From positions 51,655,762 to 51,719,761 of the forward strand of contig CP136061.1 in NCBI GenBank assembly GCA_032622095.1: a DNA stretch of 64,000 nucleotides, given 5' to 3'. The DNA is from Siphonodentalium dalli. Lineage: Eukaryota > Mollusca > Scaphopoda > Gadilida > Siphonodentaliidae. A model generated the notes under the pieces. That model did no database searches, was not told the DNA's origin, and was given only the letters and a program-made list of their open reading frames with translations. A program made the position numbers and the translations under genes. Position 1 is the first letter of the stretch. Every line of letters starts with the position of its first letter. This document shows positions 31,022 to 43,939 of this stretch, piece after piece.

Positions 31022-31200
31022 AGTCAGAATCAGAGCCAGGTTTAGATGCAAGGAGAACAGACAGATATATGCATCACATTCACAGCACAGTCAGAATCAG
31101 AGCCAGGTTTAGATGCACGAGGGCAGACATATCCACCACAGCTAGTCAGAGTCAGAGCCAGGTTTAGATGCACATGAGGGCAGGCAGAGATGCATCACCT
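31022..31200. repeat. Three tandem ~60-bp repeats
   Basis: GTCAGAATCAGAGCCAGG followed by TTTAGATGCA occurs at about 31023, 31090 and 31145, followed each time by a GA/CAG-rich variable part. The rest of 31.2-32.1 kb shows no gene. Confidence 0.75.
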
Positions 31201-32159
31201 GTATTATGGATAGTACAGCTTCACTCACAGTCACAGACCACGTCGGTCTAATCATGGCAGATGTAATAATCAGACAATCCGAATCCAAATGCAGACCTGG
31301 TACAGTGCATATCAAGACAGAAACCAACCATACAACAACTCATCACCACTTGGTCGATTGCTTTGCCGATGCTCGGTATTACGCCCATCCCATGTGAAAC
31401 CATTTCCAGTGCTGCCTGGTGACACATAGATGTCCACACTTGGTGTTGAGGCCCAGGTTACAGGTCAGCCCACATGCACACTATGCATCCAGTACACGTA
31501 CCACGTCCATACTTTATCAGTGGCTGTTGCAGTACCATTCCACACATCAGACATACATAACAGGTTTGTCCAGGTCATATTATTATTCCTCACAGGTAGC
31601 TCAATTACTATAGTATATGCTGGTTCACACATATATTAATAATCGCACTAATAGTAATAGAAGTAATTTACTCGTGCGTAATCCATCACTGTTTTAATAC
31701 TTTTATGCAATACTTATTCCCGTAATATAGTGCGTACAGATTGTTCATATTGTTGTCATAGCTTTGAATACACAATATTATTCTGGTCATTGTAAATAAA
31801 TCATAGCATTTTATACTGGTCTCTACTCTTGTTATGCTGGTCAACCCATCTGGATTTGGGTGTTGTATTTATCATGATCACAGTGTAAGTTATAATCTAG
31901 TCCGCCAGTTGGTAACACTCAGGTAATACCAGGTATATACACAGCGCAGATGTACTACGTCCAGCTTACTCATGAATATTGATGTCGTCATCCAGCCATG
32001 CAGTGTCGACGATCCGGTCGCTGTACCGCCCTATCCACTGCTCGTCAGATGTCTTGGTTGACACGTTACTCATCCATTCAGATATGTCAGATCTGGTCGT
32101 TGTACTTCACTGTCAGTCCAGCTAATAACATGCATACGAGCCTGTCCTAGCAGCTAACC

Positions 32160-32345
32160 TATATTCATATAGGTCAGGTCGTGAACGAGGTCAGAGGTCA
32201 CAGTGCCAGCTACCGCTACCAATCCGATACATAGTTATTACAGACATGGGTATACAGTTACCAGCCAGCCTATAGGTATATAGGTAACGTCGTGAATGAG
32301 GTCAAAGGTCACATTATCTACCGCTACCAATCCGATACAGATGCA
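32160..32345. promoter_or_regulatory. Tandem duplication carrying two perfect DR1 nuclear-receptor sites
   Basis: AGGTCA-G-AGGTCA lies at 32188-32200 and AGGTCA-A-AGGTCA at 32299-32311. Both are exact direct repeats with one-base spacing (DR1), the site type bound by RXR heterodimers, HNF4 and COUP-TF-class receptors. They are 111 bp apart in a degenerate duplication that also repeats CTACCGCTACCAATCCGATA. Regulation of any gene here is unproven. The nearest identified gene is the PAN-like gene about 2 kb upstream. Confidence 0.55.
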
Positions 32346-32559
32346 GGTATACTTACCAACTGGCTTATGCATATTAATGATATGGTAATAATGTAGTGAG
32401 TTGACCAGTGGTCCATGGTATGGCACTTCCTCAGAATAACTATAACGCTACCACTTGTAATTTGGGAAACAGATAATTTCCCGTGTGGCATTGGGGTATA
32501 TATTATGTCAGGTTTCCGCTCGGCCTATTTAGGAGATTTATATAGGTACCCCTCCCCCA

Positions 32560-32790
32560 GCACGCTACAGGCCTGTTGAACTTATTATATGATAATTTCA
32601 TAAGGGATTTACTCGACAATGAGTATTTAGCAAATAAATGGTTAAGATGGCACAGAAGTGTACCATCATCACCAACATATCAGTTCATCAAAGCTGGACA
32701 TTGAAAAGACTCGATGTAACTGAACTACGGGAGGCCATTCCTGAGTTAGATGTTTGTGCAGAAAACATATCAAGACAAATAAATTAAATT
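32560..32790 (+). pseudogene. Possible coding remnant, frameshifted
   Basis: Two adjacent open segments in different frames read NLLYDNFIRDLLDNEYLA... and then WTLKRLDVTELREAIPEL.... They are separated by a stop and frame change near 32703. The composition looks protein-like but no family is recognised. It may be a decayed exon or transposon ORF, or chance. Confidence 0.2.
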
Positions 32791-32851
32791 GAACTTGAGT
32801 TGAATCCTTCCGAAATTGAAAAAAGATTAAAGCTGCATTGTATTTATAGAG

Positions 32852-33146
32852 TACTAGCTGATGTGCCCGACTTCGTCCGGGCTATTTGTGGATTTCTTTG
32901 TTCGATCGGTCCATAAACATGCCTATATGAGCTGAGCGTGTATGGGCGAGGTTAAGGTCAAGGACACGATCGCACGTGAAATTTGGACCCGCCCATATTG
33001 TTCCCGGGATCAAAGTAGGCCTATATACCAAATTCGAGTCGGATCGGTAGTGCAGTTTTCTAGTCTATAAGACACACACCTACAGCCTCACACACACACC
33101 CTCTCTCACACCCTCACACACACACCCTCACACACACACACAGAAT
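32852..33146 (+). repeat. ACTAG-hairpin/CA-tail repeat, copy 1
   Basis: It starts ACTAGCTGATGTGCCCGACT with a hairpin (GCCCGACTTCGTCCGGGC) and ends in a (CA)-rich tail. The same arrangement is seen in the copies at 34-36 kb. It resembles a short retroposed element, but no polymerase III box or known family is visible. Confidence 0.6.
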
Positions 33147-34035
33147 GAAGTACCAACAAATACAATTGACTAGCAGGATGTAGCCCAGGTTAAAGTGTCG
33201 ATGAACCCTCCGATGTAGATATTTGGTTGGAATTGCGAATATTATTGCTCAAATTGTTATGAGAGTAACATAATTAATTGTATTCCCAAATGGGCATCGC
33301 AAAACGTCAAGTCCATACATGGATTATAAGCAGTGGCTTATCTTATTGGGAATGATTGCCATTTGTTTATCGCGATTAATAAATCCCGCGAGTAATTGTA
33401 CAATCAACGTTGTCGGAAATTTCGACAAAGGTATAGATGATTGTCACATTCCTCCAGATTGGATAATGTCTGATGACTCACTGGTCAAGTTGTGCTGATT
33501 CAGTAAATTAACACACATTTTTCCTATTAAAAGTAACCAAACATCTAATGGTCAAATGATCTATTGAAGATTTAGTTTTATCAAGTTTGTGCCGCGACCC
33601 CACCATAAATCAGAGTGTGCAAAATCGGCATCGTCAAACCACACCAGTGGATTCCTCGTATCGTGTAAATGCCTAATATAAAATTTAAGGACATTTCATA
33701 CCAACATGTTTTTATCAATACTGGTGTTCCTCGCTCGCCATCTGCAATGGCCTGCTGGGTCGGGATCTTACACGTACGTCATAAATTGCTCCAACATGGT
33801 AGCAAGATGACTCACATGGAAGTGTGTAATAGCAGTTTTCTTAGCTCAACAAAAAACAAATAGCAAATGCGTTATGTATCAGTTTTTGCTATAGCTCACT
33901 ATGAATGCCGTGATTCACATCCCCATGTAACTATTACAAGTGAAAAAATATAAGTGTTCAAGTGAATACAAAATTCGGTCTTACGTTCGATATCCGATCT
34001 ATCCGCGATGAGTTATTATTGGGAGAGATCGTTGG

Positions 34036-34040
<5 letters not shown>
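33147..34040. other. Non-coding stretch
   Basis: AT-rich with no recognised gene. It ends in a (TA)n microsatellite at about 34041-34091 into which the following inverted repeat is inserted. Confidence 0.4.
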
Positions 34041-34091
<51 letters not shown>

Positions 34092-34093
<2 letters not shown>

Positions 34094-36213
34094 TAGAAGG
34101 TGACCCGACTTCGTCCGGGCTATTCAAAACCCAAATTTCAAGTCGATAGCTCCACCCGTTTCCGAGATCTGGTCTGCGCATGCGCGAAGCTGGCGTCGCA
34201 CGGGCTCGGCGACCCGATAAAATTCGTATCCGGGGCAAGATACATTCACATACCAAATTTCAAATCGATAGCTCCACCCGTTTTCGAGATATATAGCCCA
34301 ATGTCATTTGCGGATACCTCGGCCGGTGATGAGTTAACGCGACATCGGCCGGTAAAGAGTTAACGCGATCACGTCACGATCTGTTGATGGCGTAATATAT
34401 TTACGCAATGATTTTCGATGAGCGAAGCATGGTCCTGCATTCTTCCCGATAATTAAGGTAGAAACTTTAAACGTACACAGGCGTGTGATGCATCATTGGA
34501 AAGATGAAGCGCCACAGATTCTAACCGTGCAAATTATATGAATCGAATCGATTTGTGAGCACCGAACTGAAATATATTAGCGCAAAACGGCGTAAAAACA
34601 GATTTGACCTCGGCACGTGAAAAGTTGACCTCGGATCTGAAAATCAATAGGCCTATGTTACTCCTGACCCGAAAATACCCCCACGTACCAAGTTTCATCG
34701 AAATCGGCTGGGCCATTTTCGAGTCCATCGATTACACACACACAGACAGATACACACACCAACACCCCAAAAATGGTGGAAATCGGCCCAGCGGATACCG
34801 GGAAATCGGCCCAGCGGATACCGAGATACCCTATGCATCGAATTTCGTCCTTAAAAATCCGACAGTTTAACCCGATTTGATTTCCACTCAATTATATAAA
34901 CGCGCCTCATACACACATGCTCATTAATTATCAAGTTAGGTGCCCGAGATATCGCCAAGACGTCTGAAACAGTCAAATGCATCGGCCGGTTAAGCGTTAA
35001 CGTGATCTAACGTTATGACCTCTAACGACATCATAGAAGTTACGCATTGTTTTTATCCTGATGGAAGATAGTACCACTTCTTCTTGATAATTGAGGCAGA
35101 TAACTAAAACGGATACATACGCATTATATATCGTTGGAAAGAGGAAACACGAAAGATTCTCACAGTGTCATTATTATGACTGGCATTTTATTATTCGCGC
35201 TGTTTCGATTCGATTTGTAAGCACCGAACTCAAATGAAAGTCCCGTAACACAGCGTAAAAACAGATTTGACCTCGGCACGTGAAAAGTTGACCTCGGATC
35301 TGAAAATCAATAGGCCTATGTTACTCCTGACCCGAAAATACCCCCACATACCAAGTTTCATCGAAATCGGGTCGGCCGTTTTCGAGTTCATCGATTACAC
35401 ACACACACACACACACACAAACAAACAAACAAACAAACAGATCTTCCAAAATATATAATAGATATCTATTATATATTTTGAAAGATCTGTGTGTGTGTGT
35501 GTGTATGTGTTTGTTTGTTTGTGTGTGTGTTTGAAATCGATGGACTCCAAAACGACTAAGCCAATTTCGATGAAATTTGGTATTTTAGGGTATTTTCGGC
35601 CGGAGACGAACATAGGCATATTTATTTGTCCGTGCGAGGTCAACTTTTCACGTGCGGAGGTCAAATCTATTTTTACGCCGTTTTGCGCTAATATATTTCA
35701 GTTCGGTGCTCACAAATCGATACGATATAGCGCGAATAATAAATTGCCAGTCATATAATTTGCACGGTTAGAATCTGTGTGGCTTCATCTTTCCAACGAT
35801 ATATAATATGCATGTATCCGTTTTAGTTATCTGCCTCAATTATTAGGTACAAGTGGTACGATGCTTTTATCAGGATAAAATCAATGCGTAACTTCTATGA
35901 CGTCGTCAGAGGTCATAAAGTTAGATTACGTTAACTCTCACCCTGCCGATGCATTTGACTGTGTCGCGTTAACTCATCACCGGCCGAGGTATCCGCAAAT
36001 GACATTGGGCTATATATCTCGTAAACGGGTGTAGCTATCGACTTGAAATTTGGTATGTGAATGTATCTTGCCCCGGATACGAATTTTATCGGGTCGCCGA
36101 GCACGTGCGACACCAGCTTCGCGCATGCGCAGACGAGATCTAGGAACGGGTGGAGCAATCGACTTGAAATTTGGTTTTTGAATAGCCCGGACGAAGTCGG
36201 GTCACCTTCTAGT
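34092..36213. repeat. 2.1-kb inverted repeat of ACTAG-hairpin elements in a TA microsatellite
   Basis: The ends ACTAGAAGGTGACCCGACTT and its complement CCTTCTAGT form a large inverted repeat between (TA)n tracts. The left half holds one full copy (34092 to about 34770, CA tail) and one 5'-truncated copy (about 34950-35440, CA then ACAA tail). The right half is one full inverted copy (about 35480-36213). The junction near 35464 is a palindrome, ATAATAGATATCTATTAT. Each copy repeats a 'CGATAGCTCCACCCGTTTTC' block and a GACCTCGG/CACGTGAAAAGTTGAC block. It was probably formed by head-to-head insertion of retroposed copies. Family not assigned. Confidence 0.7.
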
Positions 36214-36420
36214 ATATATATATATATACTGTATATATATATAATATAGCTGTAATCTTTGGAAAATATAAACATAAAACTAGTATTGAAAATTAGAGCA
36301 AATTATGACGTTTTTAGAATCAATTATTTACAGCAGAGTATTAGCACTGAAACCTCTCTGCCAACTTTGAACCACACCATTAAACTTGAATATTCCTACA
36401 TGTATATCAAGTTTTGGTAA
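36214..36420. other. Short AT-rich spacer
   Basis: TA-rich edge of the preceding inverted repeat. No gene. Confidence 0.3.
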
Positions 36421-37200
36421 TAGTTGATGATAAAATGTTCTAATCCCTGGCCCATGCGACGCCCGCCTTTAAGCCCACACCATTCGATTCCATGTATAGA
36501 TAATTATATAAGTTTGGTGACAATCGGCGACACTTTTGATACCTCTACAATATCAATCATTGACTAAAATAGGGCCACGTTGATTTCTTTAAACGACATG
36601 ATCAGCTTTTTAAAAAATCATGGTGATGACAATATATAACTTCGGTGTAAACGTTGGTGCCATTGCCTTCGTCAGCCATGACCCAAAACGACACCAATTT
36701 TGCGTCTTTAAGCCACACGTATCAAGTTGGCGCCACAACTAATGTTTAGCAATGTTGGTGCCACTCCCTCATCCCATCCCTGACTCGAGCGGCGCCACTT
36801 TTGGTATCTTTCAGCCACACAATTAGACGGATATGACTATATAAGTTTGGTTGATATCGGCGACTAATCGTAGTTTTATCAAATGTTGTGACCGCCTCTC
36901 CATTCCTGATCAATAACAAAACGGCACCAATGTTGCTTCTTTAAACCACATGAATATATATGTATCAAGTTGGCGCTAAAATTAGTTTTGTCAAATTTGG
37001 TACCCTCTCTCATCCATGATTCGAGCTGCACATCTTTAAACCACACAATTGCACTCACCATATATGTAGCATTTTTTTGTTTTTGTTTTGTTTTGTGGAA
37101 ATCGGCCACAAAATATGTCATCTATTTTGTTGCCACTCCCTATTTTTTATCCTTGATCCCAACAGCGTCACTTTAACCTGCACATTTAACCTGTATCAGT
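36420..37200. repeat. Degenerate tandem repeat with TTTAARCCACAC blocks
   Basis: Blocks such as 'CTTTAAGCCACAC', 'ATCAAGTTGGCGC' and 'ATATAAGTTTGGT..ATCGGCGAC' recur about five times at irregular spacing of roughly 90-240 bp. Highly diverged. Confidence 0.5.
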
Positions 37201-38490
37201 ATCTTCCTGGTAATACACACCCATGTGCCACCCCATTGGGGGCGCATAGTTGGTTCCCAGTTAATTTATATATAACATACAGACAGACATTCGCAAATAT
37301 ATATGTATATATAGTCAGGGGGCCGTTTCAATGATATGCCCTCAAAACGAGTTCGCTAAACAATTTGTGTAGAGCTAAGTGATATACATCATTAGAAGTA
37401 TGTTGACCTATACTTTCTAACTAGGTAAGTGGTCACTTCTGAAAGGACCTTGACATTGTACATGAAGGTCAAGTCCTAACAATGTATTTTTCGACAAACA
37501 ATGTCGATGTGTTTCATTATCTAAATGTATGCATATGGTATATAATGCGAGGCATTGACATTGTTTGCATCAGGGCGATTACATTTCCATTGTATTTAAG
37601 CAATGTGGGTTATTTTATCATTGGGGTATGTTTGCAGGAGCCGGGAGGCGGTGTCAAGCAGATATTGGTGTATAGCAGGCGAATTTTGAAGGAACGATTT
37701 GTATTGTATAGTTGCCAATAACGCAATTTTAATTGCAAAAATGAAATGCTAATTAATATTTAAAAATCATGTAGACTGATTTCAAACTTGTATAATGAAG
37801 TTTGGTTCGCCACATTTTATCAGTGTTCGTACCCTATATATATACACACCGTCCTCAATTCCTGATTTGGACAGTAACATTTGGGGAAATACACCATTTG
37901 CATTCATATTTTCAACTTGTTCGATGACAACATCAACTTGGAACATACACTCAGATTTTTCAGTAAATTTTTAGATGTAACTATTTTTAAGAGCCACGGT
38001 TTCCTATAATAAGGGTACTAAGACACAACATTTTTCTTCAAGGAAACTGATACCCACGCTTAATTGTCTAAAAACTAATTTAATCTTCCCAGACTGTACA
38101 ATAGCCTCATCAAATCATCCCCTTTCTCATAATTTGTTCAGATCAACATGATCTTAATGAAGCTTTTGACATTCTCTTTCAATCTCTCACTCATCGAACA
38201 TACTCAAAAATTAATTATACCACAAAATGATCTACAACTCGGCCCCGGAATACCTCCAAAACTTCGAGCCCACACATCTGAACTAAAAAACATCAACACT
38301 TAAAACTGACAAAAGTTAGGCTTCCCCTATTTAACGTCAATTCATTGGCCATTTATATTAAATACAACAGCCATTGGGTCGGGTCGTCTCTCAAAGTGAT
38401 AGGCGAATTTATCTCGTGATAATTATATTTCTTATCTTTTGAGCCCCTTCCTTCGGTTTGAAAAAATAAATTGGAACAGTACGTACAGTA
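37201..38490. other. Non-coding stretch
   Basis: No gene recognised. A small hairpin at about 37447-37478 contains opposed AAGGTCA-like half sites (CCTTGAC ... AAGGTCAAG). Confidence 0.35.
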
Positions 38491-39018
38491 TCAGTCAAAA
38501 GAAGTGGTATATTAAGGGCGCTATTTTCGCTCCCAATATTGCAATAATATTGCAAGTGGAAACGCTCATAAGCGAGCCGCTTGCGATATTATTGCAATAT
38601 TTGCGCTTTAATATCGCAATATTTCGCGCTTATAATATTGCGATATCGCGTGCTTAATATTGCGACATCTTTCGCTCAAAATTGTGACATTTAAAGTAAA
38701 CTATTGCTTCTTCTATATTGTTTGCCATAAATAGGGAACATGTTTTAAATTTGTATATAATTATACTGTAAATGTTATATGTACACTATATATACAGTAT
38801 TTATCTAATATAAATATAACACTATCGGGTCTGTATGAAATATTGTCGCGCTCAATATTGCGACAATGCGCGCTTAATATCGCAATATTCTGCGCTCAAT
38901 ATCGCAATAATAAGCGCGACAGATTTTGGTATTGCGCTATTACCTTGCCTTTTTCGAAATTAAGCTCGCTCAGTATCACATTAAAGGCGCGCCTCACTAT
39001 ACCACTTCTTCTGATTGC
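38491..39018. mobile_element. MITE with TA duplication and internal GCGC(T)TAATATTGCG minisatellite
   Basis: The left end TCAGTCAAAAGAAGTGGTAT and, on the other strand, the right end GCAATCAGAAGAAGTGGTAT are inverted repeats. TA flanks both sides (38489-38490, 39019-39020), pointing to the Tc1/mariner group. The interior consists of ~20-bp units such as CGCTTAATATTGCGATAT on both sides of an AT-rich centre. Non-coding, 528 bp. Confidence 0.65.
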
Positions 39019-39538
39019 TACACTACTTACTAGAATTTATTTGTCGGGAAAATTAATTGTCGTAAAACCGATGTAACTTATATAGTAGAGATGGGTCAGC
39101 ACAGCTGACAAATAGTAAGTGACATTGCATTCCAGTTTCAACCATCCTATTCTGTAATTATAATCAACCTGTTAAAATTGCCATCTATGCTGGCAGGCAG
39201 AATATTTCGAACTGGGTGACAGGGTGCTATGACATCACTATTACGCATAATGCACGCCATGTGTACCTAATCTGATGAAGCTGTTCTTATCAATGCTATG
39301 CCCGTTCCATGAACTCTACATATTTAGTTGACATGTCATGATAATATGACTACGGTGAAAAATTCAGACACAACATATGCAATGTACTAATGCTAATGCT
39401 GTGTGTTATTTTCTCTACTAATTTACGCATTACTTTCCAAAAGTACAGCCATATACTCGAATGCGAGAGAGGTTTCGTTCGGTAGACATCATTCTGTAAC
39501 ACCGACAACCTGAAGGCAACTGACAAACTTACCAAGAA
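39019..39538. other. Non-coding stretch
   Basis: No gene, RNA or repeat signal recognised. Confidence 0.35.
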
Positions 39539-39665
39539 ACACGAACAGATTACTTCACTCTGTGTGTATTATACATCCGCCCAGATACATGAATCAGATT
39601 ACTTCACTTTGTGTGTATCACAAATCCGCTCAGATACACGAATCGGATTACTGCCCCTGTGTCTG
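39539..39665. repeat. 49-bp tandem repeat, 2.6 units
   Basis: Units start at 39539, 39588 and 39637 and contain ACACGAATCAGATTACTTCA and a GTGTGTAT block. Confidence 0.75.
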
Positions 39666-39779
39666 ACTTTTGCAGAATGAGGTCCCCAGTGGATGAATTT
39701 AGTGATGCTACCCGCACGTTGGGCTACCGTCACCATATTCACCCTATGGAAACCTCGTTCTGCTTAGGCCTCAACTGCT

Positions 39780-39985
39780 ATGTAATACCAATGTTCAGAA
39801 TGAAGTTCGCCAGTTGAAGTTGGTGATATGGAAACTTCACAGAAGGGATAACGTAATTAAAAACAAAATTAATATGAGACAAATCCTCACACATCAGGAA
39901 TCGAACCAGCTTGGCTATCGCCGGACGGCTTATGTTGGCATAATGCACCATGCACCTGTCAGCTGAGCCACCGGGGTCCCACCAT
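39780..39985 (-). mobile_element. tRNA-derived SINE (minus strand)
   Basis: Read on the minus strand from about 39980, the sequence starts GGGACCCCGGTGGCTCAGCT, containing an A box (TGGCTCAGCTGA). A B box (GGTTCGATTCC, complement of 39897-39907) follows at tRNA-like distance. A non-tRNA body follows. The lower-coordinate end and target duplication were not resolved. It is different in sequence from the SINE at 9.6 kb. Confidence 0.6.
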
Positions 39986-40920
39986 GACAACTATTTCCAT
40001 GTTCAATAACATCGACACACGCAGAAGAACCGCGAAGCCATTTTCAATATTGACAGTTGATTCCCATGCAATTCATTCCATATCCCATTAGATTACAGTG
40101 TGTGTAAAAGTTTAATAGCCCGGGTCGATGAATGAGTGAATTTGAATGCGCTCTAACCGCCAATAAAACGGTCGATAATCGCCCGCTGTTATAGAAATCG
40201 TAGTACCTGAACAGAACCGACTTCAATAGAGTTATTTCTTAAGAGTCTATATACCCATGTTTATGTTTGTCCGTGGACATCATACGTCGATACCAGCAAG
40301 CGATCGGGGCAGTAGTCTGATCGTCAATGGATTACACCATCTGAGACAGTTCCGACGTTGAAAGCAGCGAGATATCCGGTCAATAGAACACACCCTCTCG
40401 GGGACTTCTAACGTCGATAGCAGCGAGAGATACGACCGAGCGTCAGATCGTTATAGGATAGCAACCTAATAATAGATAATATATACATTGGATCTCACGT
40501 GACGGCTAATTCCATACGGACATCAGTAGTGTATTATCAACTTGGAATAAATTTCTATGACGTAATATCGCGGATAACATAACAAAATAAGTAAGTCAAC
40601 GTGAATGTAATTAAATGTAAATGTCATTCACTTTTCAAATAATCCCTTAATGACTCAGAGCCACATACCTATTTTTCTCGTTCGCTTGTGACTTTTATCG
40701 TCATTATTTTCGGTTATTTTTAACAAATCACTGGGACTCAATATATCATGACATTAATAGCTCATCATACTGATTGCTATATGCTACATCCGGGGGGAGA
40801 TGAATAGTATAATACGGTTTGTGGCAAGGCTAGCGACATAATAGAAATAGCGTCAAAGTCTCGTTCAAGTTTCCGAGTTTATAACAGACAGATAGAAATC
40901 CAGAAAACAGGAGGCCATTG
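39986..40920. other. Non-coding stretch
   Basis: No gene recognised. Weakly repeated segments of the type 'ACGTCGATAGCAGCGAGA' occur near 40280-40440. Confidence 0.35.
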
Positions 40921-42944
40921 TCCCCCGCTGTTACAATTAATATCCCCACCTGTTATAATTAATTTTCCCCACCTTTTATAATTAATATCCCCACCTGTTA
41001 TACTTAATATTCCCACGTGTTATAACTTATATCCCGACCTGTTATAATTAATATCCCCACATGTTATAATTAATATCACCACCTGTTATAATTAATATCC
41101 CAGCATGTTATAATTAATATCCCCACCATTTATAATTAATATCCCCACATGTTATAACTGATATCCCGACATGTTATAATTAATATCCCACCTGTTATAA
41201 CTAATACCCACACCTGTTATAATTGATATCCCCACATGTTATAATTGATATCCCCACCTGTTATAATTAATATCCCCACCTGTTATAATTAATATCCCCA
41301 CCTTCTATAACTAATATCACCACATGTTATAACTGAAATCCCCACATGTTATAATTAATATCCTCACCTGTTATAATTAATATCCCCACCTGTTATAATT
41401 AATATTCCCACCTGTTATAAGTAATATCCCCACGTGTTATAACTGATATCCCGACCAGTTATAATTAATATCCCCACATGTTATAATTAATATCCCCACC
41501 TGTTATAATTAATATCCACATATGTTATAATTAATATCCCCACCTTCTATAACTAATATCACCACATGTTATAACTGAAATCCCCACATGTTATAATTAA
41601 TATCCTCACCTGTTATAATTAATATCCCCACCTGTTATACTTAATATTCCCACCTGTTACAAGTAATATCCCCACGTGTTATAACTGATATCCCGACGAG
41701 TTATAATTAATATCACCACATGTTATAATTAATATCCCCATATGTTATAATTAATATCCCCACCTGTTATAATTAATATCCCCACATGTTATAATTAATA
41801 TCCCAGCATGTTATAACTGATATCCCAACATGTTATAATTAATATCCTCACCTGTTATAATTAATATCCCCACCTGTTATAATTAATATTCCCACCTGTT
41901 ACAAGTAATATCCCCGCGTGTTATAACTGATATCCCGACAAGTTATAATTAATATCCCCACATGTTATAATTAATATCCCCACCTGTTATAATTAATATC
42001 CACATATGTTATAATTAATATCCCCACCTTCTATAACTAATATCACCACATGCTATAACTGAAATCCCCACATGTTATAATTAATATCCTCACCTGTTAT
42101 AATTAATATCCCCACCTGTTACAAGTAATATCCCCACGTGTTATAACTGATATCCCGACCAGTTATAATTAATATCCCCACATGTTATAATTAATATCCC
42201 CACATGTTATAATTAATATCCCCACCTGTTATAATTAATATCCCCACATGTTGTAATTAATATCCCAGCATGTTATAACTGATATCCCAACATGTTATAA
42301 TTAATATCCCCACCTGTTATAATTAATATCCACACGTGGTATAAATAATATCCACACCTGCTATAACTAATATCCCCACCTGTTATAATTAATATCCACA
42401 CGTGGTATAAATAATATCCACACCTGCTATAACTAATATCCACACCTGTTATAACTGAAATCCCCACATGTTATAATTAATATCCCCACCTGTTATAATT
42501 AATATCCCCACCTGTTATAATTAATATCGCCACCTGTTACAATTATTATCCCCACGTGTTATAACTGATATCCCGACCAGTTATAATTAATATCCCCACA
42601 TGTTATAATTTATATCCCCACATGTTATAACTAATATCCCCACCTGCTATAATTAATATCCCCACATGTTATAATTAATATCCCCACCTGTAATAATGAA
42701 TATCCCAGCCTGTTATAATTAATATCCCCAACTGTTATAATTAATATCCCCACCTGTTATAATTAATATTCCCACCTGTTATAATTAATATCCCCACGTG
42801 TTATAACTGATATCCCAGCCTGTTATAATTAATATCCCCACCTGTTATAATTAATATCCCCACCTGTTATAACTAATATTCCGACCTGTTCTAATTAATA
42901 TATCCACATGTTATAATTAATATCCCCACCTGTTATAATTGTTA
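40921..42944. repeat. 22-bp satellite, ~92 units, with higher-order structure
   Basis: Tandem copies of TTATAATTAATATCCCCACCTG cover about 2 kb. Unit variants (CACCTG, CACATG, CACGTG and others) all keep a CANNTG core. A distinctive variant with CCTTCTATAACTAATATCAC occurs at 41301, 41543 and 42027. These intervals are 242 bp (11 units) and 484 bp (22 units). The variant CCCAGCATG recurs at 41802 and 42264 (462 bp, 21 units). The array has therefore grown by multi-unit amplification. Confidence 0.95.
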
Positions 42945-43900
42945 TTGTCGGTGCAATTCCGTGCGACATGATAGTGTTATTCTCAACATATTGCATGTCA
43001 AAGCCTAAATCATAGAGATAGTTTCGGGATAGTCTTGAGGTGTAGACATATACATAGAGAAATAATACAACTATAAGCGTAGCTGAGCTACAGCAATTTG
43101 GAACATGCGAAAGTTCCAAACGCGGTATTAACCGCGGTGTTACCGTAGATCGTCCATTTATTGCAAGTTGATTAAATGTGACTTAGTCGCGAATAATTAA
43201 CATTCACATTTGCTATATACCGCCTTATGTTTTAGCCCCAATGTTTTACAGGTAGCGTACCTCAATGTGATGGGATGCAGAGTACCTTATACTGACGCGG
43301 AAAAAGCGTATATAGAAATTAATGTATATTAATATTGCATGTTCATTGTTGATTCACTTTTGTACCTGCTTAAAGCATGTGTAATTAAACGTTAATTTGT
43401 CTCAAAAGGTATAAATTTAAAGATAATTTATATTACTCAGAACCATACGGCTACACATAGTTTTCTATAGAACAAACTGTGCTATTTTAACTATGTTTTA
43501 AGGTAAACGGTATCACACAATGGCTGCTGTATAGAAGTAACGTAATATTTGTACTTTTATTTGTACACGATACCCATCGAAATCGCGGTATAGATTGAAT
43601 GTACGATTATATGTTTTCTCTCGAACATTGCTTCACATTTGACATTCATACACCGTTACGATTATAAGCACCCAATTATTAAGTTCCCACCTGATGTTTT
43701 CGATATTTTCAGCTGTGGTAATCGGAATGCCATGGGACTTTGGGGGGGTAATCTCTTGCATGTAACCTACACACTTTTCACAAAATTATATAGTAAATGG
43801 CTACAGCCTCAGAACTAAGCTGTTCTTCGTATGGATCTTTAAATTAGTTTTCCAATCCCGTAACTGTTCTGTGACTTGTAAAGTGATAACAACATCTGTA
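42945..43900. other. Non-coding stretch
   Basis: No gene recognised between the satellite and the following dispersed repeat. Confidence 0.35.
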
Positions 43901-43939
43901 CAAATGGCGATCACACAAGCTTGCGATCACTCGGTATGT

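Noticed and set aside
32852-32890. Hammerhead ribozyme (CTGATG-hairpin)
   Set aside because: The conserved CUGANGA core is broken (CTGATGTG) and no GAAA follows the hairpin. Other family copies lack it altogether.
40921-42944. CRISPR array
   Set aside because: The 22-bp units are contiguous with no unique spacers, in a eukaryotic context. It is a satellite.
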